In this document: in pieces, positions 6,634-9,420 of the stretch
Layout of the letters: each line of letters starts with the position of its first letter
Numbering within the stretch: the stretch's first letter is position 1
Assembly: GCA_902762335.1 (NCBI GenBank)
Contig: CACWNZ010000138.1
Coordinates: 1-9,420, forward strand
Reading direction: 5' to 3'
DNA: 9,420 nt
From: an uncultured Ruminococcus sp.
GTDB taxonomy: Bacteria > Bacillota > Clostridia > Oscillospirales > Acutalibacteraceae
The notes under the pieces: model-generated
Told to the model about the DNA's origin: nothing
Seen by the model: the letters and a program-made list of their open reading frames with translations, nothing else
The model's database searches: none
Program-made: the position numbers and the translations under genes

Positions 6634-6765
6634 GGCAAGCGATTGGAGTGTTCCATCATATCGTTTCTTCCAACGATAGATGTATTGTCGGGTAACATTG
6701 TACTTTATCGCTGCTTTTGTCACTCCATGCTTCTCAGAATCTGCGGAAATGATACTCTTGACACG
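6634..6765 (-). pseudogene. Transposase N-terminal helix-turn-helix remnant
   Basis: Translated on the minus strand, about 44 codons read as an N-terminal region ending in KAAIKYNVTRQYIYRWKKRY followed by DGTLQSLA. That is a helix-turn-helix of the kind that opens IS481/IS3-like transposases, in which RQYIYRWKKRYDGT is a familiar string. Resemblance stops after LQSLA, where complete elements continue with a His/Arg/Pro-rich stretch (about DRSRRPHHHPN). There is no DDE catalytic domain, no proper start codon upstream, and no visible terminal inverted repeats, so it is a fossil. Its upstream end contains the -35 of the ilvB promoter. The assignment rests on motif memory alone, and a stand-alone DNA-binding peptide is unlikely because no ribosome binding site is seen. 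Confidence 0.55.
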
Positions 6766-6786
6766 TTTTTTTTGTAATGATATAAT
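6758..6786 (+). promoter_or_regulatory. Sigma-A promoter of ilvBNC, extended -10
   Basis: Perfect -35 TTGACA (6758-6763), a 17-bp spacer containing eight consecutive Ts, and perfect -10 TATAAT (6781-6786) with an upstream TGn (6778-6780). This is as close to the sigma-A consensus as occurs. Start is expected near 6793, leaving only about 20 nt of leader before the ilvB ATG, too short for a T-box or attenuator. An ATATAA/TTATAT inverted repeat (6780-6797) covers the -10 and start point. Confidence 0.88.
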
Positions 6787-6797
6787 GTGTGTTATAT
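6780..6797. promoter_or_regulatory. Inverted repeat over the ilvB -10 and start point
   Basis: ATATAA and TTATAT form perfect 6-bp arms around TGTGTG. The position, from the -10 to the transcription start, would suit a repressor operator. It shares half its bases with the -10 hexamer, so chance is possible. It does not match the CodY consensus. Confidence 0.3.
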
Positions 6798-6800
6798 GAA

Positions 6801-6806
6801 AGGAGG
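6801..6806 (+). promoter_or_regulatory. Ribosome binding site of ilvB
   Basis: AGGAGG lies 6 nt before the ATG at 6813. It decides the start: a GTG at 6789 that would add eight residues lies upstream of the expected transcription start and is not used. Confidence 0.85.
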
Positions 6807-6812
6807 AGTTCT

Positions 6813-8432
6813 ATGGTCAGCGGAGCAGAAATAATGGTAAAATGCCTTCAGGAAGAGGGAGTCGAGATAGTATTCGGCTATCCGGGCGCTGTAATATGCC
6901 CGTTTTTCGATAAGCTTTATGATACCGATATAAAAGCCGTGCTCGTCCGACAGGAGCAGAATGCCGCGCACGCTGCAAGCGGATACGCAAGAGCTCTTTC
7001 AAGGGTCGGCGTCTGCGTTGCCACGTCAGGTCCCGGCGCACTCAATATGATAACGGGCATAGCCACCGCATATATGGACTCTATCCCTATGGTAGCCATT
7101 ACGGGACAGGTCAAGAGCGACCAGCTCGGAAGAGACGTTTTTCAGGAGGCGGACATAACCGGTGCCTGCGAATCCTTCGTAAAGCACAGCTATCTTGTCA
7201 AGGATACCGCCGATCTGCCGAGAGTGTTCAAGGAGGCGTTCCATATAGCCTCTACGGGCAGACCCGGTCCCGTGCTCATTGACGTTCCCGTAGACGTACA
7301 GCAGGGCGAGATCAAAGAATTCGTATATCCCGAAAAAGTAAACATAATAGGCTATAAGCCCAGCGTATCGGGTCACCCGATGCAGATAAAAAGGGCTCTC
7401 GATATACTTTCCACCTCGGAAAGACCCGTAATAGTGGCGGGCGGCGGCGTTCTCACCTCGGGCGCAAAGCTCGTGTTCCGTGAGTTTGTCAGCAAAACGA
7501 GCATTCCCGTAATATCCACCATGATGGGCATAGGCGCTATGCCGTCGGACGACCCGCTCTACGTAGGCATGATCGGCTCGCACGGAGTAAAGGCCGCCAA
7601 TAAGGTCATACACGATTCCGACCTTATAATAGTATGCGGCGCAAGAGTCGGAGACAGAGCCGTAGCATCGCCCGATCAGGTCACAAAACAGACCACGGTA
7701 ATACATATAGATATTGACCCCGCCGAGATAGGCAAAAACATGAAGACGAATATCCCTATAGTCGGCGATATCAAAAACGTTCTTTCGCAGATGGGCAGAG
7801 ACGTTCAATATGCCGCGCCCGAAGAATGGCTTGAGCAGGTAAGACAGTGGAAAACGGATTTGGCCGTTCCGCCGAAAAGCTTTGAGGGCTTCGTCGAGCC
7901 GAAGAGCTTTATCGCAAAGCTCTCGGGTATGCTCGGACCAAAGTCGATACTCGTTGCCGACGTCGGACAGAATCAGATCTGGTGCGCAAATAACTACAGG
8001 CTCTCCGACGGGCGCTTCTTTACCTCGGGCGGCATGGGTACAATGGGATACTCGGTGCCTGCGGCTATCGGAGCCAAGTTTGCCCGTCCTGACAGAGACG
8101 TCGTTGCCGTATGCGGCGACGGCTCGTTCCAGATGATGATGAACGAGCTTGCAACTATCGCGCAGAACGGTCTCAACGTCAAGATCATCGTGATGCGCAA
8201 CACCGTTTTAGGCATGGTACACGAGCTTCAGGACGTCTTTTATAACAGCCGCTACGCCGTAACGGAGCTTGACGAAATGCCCGATTTCGGCAAATTGGCT
8301 CAGGCGTACGGCATAGATGCCGCTTTTGCCTCATCGAACGAGGAGGCGGAGTCCTATGCCGAAAAAATGCTTGCAAGCGATAAATCGTCGCTGCTCGTAT
8401 GTAACGTACACCCGAACACCCCGTCAAGATAA
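6813..8432 (+). CDS. ilvB: Acetolactate synthase large (catalytic) subunit
   Basis: The 539-residue protein is the thiamin diphosphate- and FAD-dependent enzyme that condenses two pyruvates to acetolactate, or pyruvate with 2-ketobutyrate, the first common step to Val, Leu and Ile. The N-terminal domain has FGYPGA and the catalytic Glu48 in RQEQNAAH. A central FAD-binding domain (about 190-345) contains GARVGDRAV. The C-terminal domain has the diphosphate-binding motif GDGSF (from 435) ending at Asn463. It is somewhat shorter than the common 560-570 residues because the C-terminal tail stops at NVHPNTPSR. At the substrate gate LGMVxQWQ reads LGMVHELQ, so the usual Trp is Leu472, and the GQVPRRM segment reads GQVKSDQ. 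Its 3' end is 12 nt from ilvN, as expected for a holoenzyme operon. Relatives such as other pyruvate-dependent TPP enzymes are less likely given the adjacent ilvN and ilvC. Confidence 0.96.
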   Translation: MVSGAEIMVKCLQEEGVEIVFGYPGAVICPFFDKLYDTDIKAVLVRQEQNAAHAASGYARALSRVGVCVATSGPGALNMITGIATAYMDSIPMVAITGQVKSDQLGRDVFQEADITGACESFVKHSYLVKDTADLPRVFKEAFHIASTGRPGPVLIDVPVDVQQGEIKEFVYPEKVNIIGYKPSVSGHPMQIKRALDILSTSERPVIVAGGGVLTSGAKLVFREFVSKTSIPVISTMMGIGAMPSDDPLYVGMIGSHGVKAANKVIHDSDLIIVCGARVGDRAVASPDQVTKQTTVIHIDIDPAEIGKNMKTNIPIVGDIKNVLSQMGRDVQYAAPEEWLEQVRQWKTDLAVPPKSFEGFVEPKSFIAKLSGMLGPKSILVADVGQNQIWCANNYRLSDGRFFTSGGMGTMGYSVPAAIGAKFARPDRDVVAVCGDGSFQMMMNELATIAQNGLNVKIIVMRNTVLGMVHELQDVFYNSRYAVTELDEMPDFGKLAQAYGIDAAFASSNEEAESYAEKMLASDKSSLLVCNVHPNTPSR

Positions 8433-8444
8433 GGAGGACAGGAT

Positions 8445-8936
8445 ATGAAATATACGCTTTCGGTCCTCGTAGAAAATCATCCCGGAGTTCTTTCAAAGGT
8501 CTCGGGTCTGTTTTCAAGAAGGGGCTTCAATATAGACAGTCTTGCCGTCGGAATAACAGAGGACAGCAATATCTCAAGAATAACCATAGTTGCCGACGGA
8601 GACGAATACGTTATAGAGCAGCTTGAAAAGCAGCTCAATAAGGTGATACCCGTAATAAAGGTGCGCACCTTTGCGCAGGACGAATTCATAAGCCGCGAGC
8701 TTTCTCTTATCAAGGTGAACTGCCCCGCAAAACAGAGGCTTGATATCATGAAAATAGCCGAGCTTATGGAAGCGAAGATCGTTGACGTTTCGGTGAACAC
8801 GATGACTCTGCAGTTTGCAGACACTCTCGAGCGCTTTGAAACACTCATGGATCTTCTCAAGCCGTATGGCATCCGTGAGATCGTCAGAACAGGTACGGTG
8901 GCTATCGAAAAGGATTCCGCCGCATCACGCAAATGA
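8445..8936 (+). CDS. ilvN: Acetolactate synthase small (regulatory) subunit
   Basis: This 163-residue protein has the standard length of the regulatory subunit that activates IlvB and confers feedback inhibition by valine. An ACT domain covers residues 1-75. Asn11, Gly14 and Asn29 (in ENHPGVL and GFNIDS) are kept; Gly14 and Asn29 are positions where changes in E. coli IlvH relieve valine inhibition, so valine control is likely intact. The C-terminal ALS_ss_C-type domain (about 80-157) includes ELSLIKVNC and YGIREIVRTG. AGGAGG lies 7 nt before the ATG and overlaps the region just after the ilvB stop, giving a 12-nt gap. It is therefore made together with IlvB. Confidence 0.96.
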   Translation: MKYTLSVLVENHPGVLSKVSGLFSRRGFNIDSLAVGITEDSNISRITIVADGDEYVIEQLEKQLNKVIPVIKVRTFAQDEFISRELSLIKVNCPAKQRLDIMKIAELMEAKIVDVSVNTMTLQFADTLERFETLMDLLKPYGIREIVRTGTVAIEKDSAASRK

Positions 8937-8945
8937 CGGTCTAAC

Positions 8946-8974
8946 GAATTTCATAAATATATTTTTATAAATTC
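8946..8974 (+). promoter_or_regulatory. AU-rich hairpin between ilvN and ilvC
   Basis: GAATTT pairs with AAATTC and ATAAA with TTTAT, giving 11 bp interrupted by a single bulged C and closed by a 6-nt loop. It ends 3 nt before the ilvC Shine-Dalgarno. No U-tract follows, so it is not a typical terminator. In B. subtilis the ilv-leu mRNA is processed to yield a stable ilvC transcript with a protecting 5' structure, and this hairpin could do the same here. That role is inference. An internal promoter is an alternative because TATAAA-like -10s occur, but no good -35 is seen. Confidence 0.45.
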
Positions 8975-8990
8975 TTTGGAGGTAATTCAA

Positions 8991-9420
8991 ATGCCAAAAA
9001 TCTACTACGAACAGGATTGTGATATCAACAATCTCAAGGGCAAGACAGTCGCTATCATCGGCTACGGCAGCCAGGGACACGCTCACGCTCTCAACCTGCG
9101 TGACAGCGGCGTAAACGTTATCATCGGTCTTTACAAGGGCAGCAAGCGCTGGGATCACGTCAAGGAGCTCGGCTTTGAGGTATATACCACTGCTGAGGCT
9201 ACTCAGAAGGCTGACGTCATCATGATCCTCACACCCGACGAGAAGCAGGCTGATATCTTCAGAAACGACATCGAGCCCAACCTCACAGAGGGCAAGGCTA
9301 TCGCTTTTGCGCACGGCTTCAACATTCACTTCAAGCAGATCGTTCCCCCCAAGTTCGTTGACGTATTCATGATCGCTCCCAAGGCTCCCGGTCACACCGT
9401 TCGTTCCGAGTATGTTGAGG
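8991..9420 (+). CDS. ilvC: Ketol-acid reductoisomerase (3' end outside window)
   Basis: The first 143 codons are visible; the complete class I enzyme has about 330-340. It isomerises and reduces acetolactate or acetohydroxybutyrate with NADPH and Mg2+, the step after IlvBN. The Rossmann motif GYGSQGHAHALNLRDSG is at residues 24-40. The cofactor-specificity loop GLYKGSKRW (46-54) keeps Ser51 but has Arg53 where a second serine is common. AHGFNIHF and APKAPGHTVR are further hallmarks. GGAGG lies 8 nt before ATG. Codon use differs sharply from ilvB and ilvN: of 14 visible isoleucine codons 13 are ATC, one ATT and none ATA, and nearly all lysines are AAG. This is the profile of a highly expressed gene. 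Confidence 0.97.
   Translation, partial: MPKIYYEQDCDINNLKGKTVAIIGYGSQGHAHALNLRDSGVNVIIGLYKGSKRWDHVKELGFEVYTTAEATQKADVIMILTPDEKQADIFRNDIEPNLTEGKAIAFAHGFNIHFKQIVPPKFVDVFMIAPKAPGHTVRSEYVE

Noticed and set aside
6427..6723. Intact small DNA-binding protein gene
   Set aside because: The frame starts at a GTG without a ribosome binding site, runs through the spoIIE promoter, and only its first 30 codons resemble a helix-turn-helix of transposases.
6544..6777. Plus-strand open frame of 77 codons between spoIIE and ilvB
   Set aside because: It runs antisense to the transposase-like segment, lacks a ribosome binding site, and ends inside the ilvB promoter spacer. No family resemblance was found.
7026..7808. 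Minus-strand open frame of 260 codons opposite ilvB
   Set aside because: It is a Tyr/Gly-rich shadow of the ilvB codons with no ribosome binding site and no recognisable motif.

Overview
This looks like chromosomal DNA from an anaerobic Bacillota, most probably a Ruminococcus-like member of the Oscillospiraceae/Clostridia. The evidence is mid-GC DNA, strong AGGAGG ribosome binding sites, a spoIIE locus with a Spo0A-type promoter, and a trmFO-plsX-rnc-radical SAM cluster. The placement is inferred from protein resemblance recalled by eye, not from a search.

The left part (1-3595, minus strand) reads in the order trmFO, plsX, rnc, then an Elp3-like radical SAM gene cut by the window edge. The genes are tightly packed (17-nt gap, 1-nt overlap, 4-nt overlap) and start from a clear sigma-A promoter at 3689-3717. 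They cover folate-dependent tRNA m5U54 formation, phospholipid precursor synthesis, dsRNA processing and a probable tRNA/radical SAM function. The 5' leader can form two mutually exclusive hairpins.

The middle part (3804-6497, minus strand) is a sporulation unit: spoIIE followed by a small single-pass membrane protein gene and an intrinsic terminator. spoIIE is broken. Its reading frame is interrupted inside the PP2C phosphatase domain, and about 25 expected residues appear to be missing at the join. Its promoter has consensus hexamers separated by 22 bp and a near-consensus 0A box, the unusual layout known for Spo0A-activated sigma-A promoters.

The divergent intergenic region (6431-6812) holds the spoIIE promoter, an AT-rich stretch, and a decayed transposase N-terminus (helix-turn-helix) on the minus strand. 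It also holds the ilvB promoter, whose -35 lies inside the transposase-derived sequence.

The right part (6813-9420, plus strand) is ilvB-ilvN-ilvC (ilvC runs off the end), for branched-chain amino acid synthesis. Acetolactate synthase large and small subunits are followed by ketol-acid reductoisomerase. The promoter is near perfect (TTGACA, 17 bp, TGnTATAAT) and the leader is only about 20 nt, so there is no room for the T-box or attenuator usual for such operons. IlvB has natural substitutions at positions known for substrate choice and herbicide binding. I found no CRISPR array, RNA gene, intact insertion sequence or clearly new system. The most interesting points are the broken spoIIE, its promoter, and the transposase-derived ilv promoter region.
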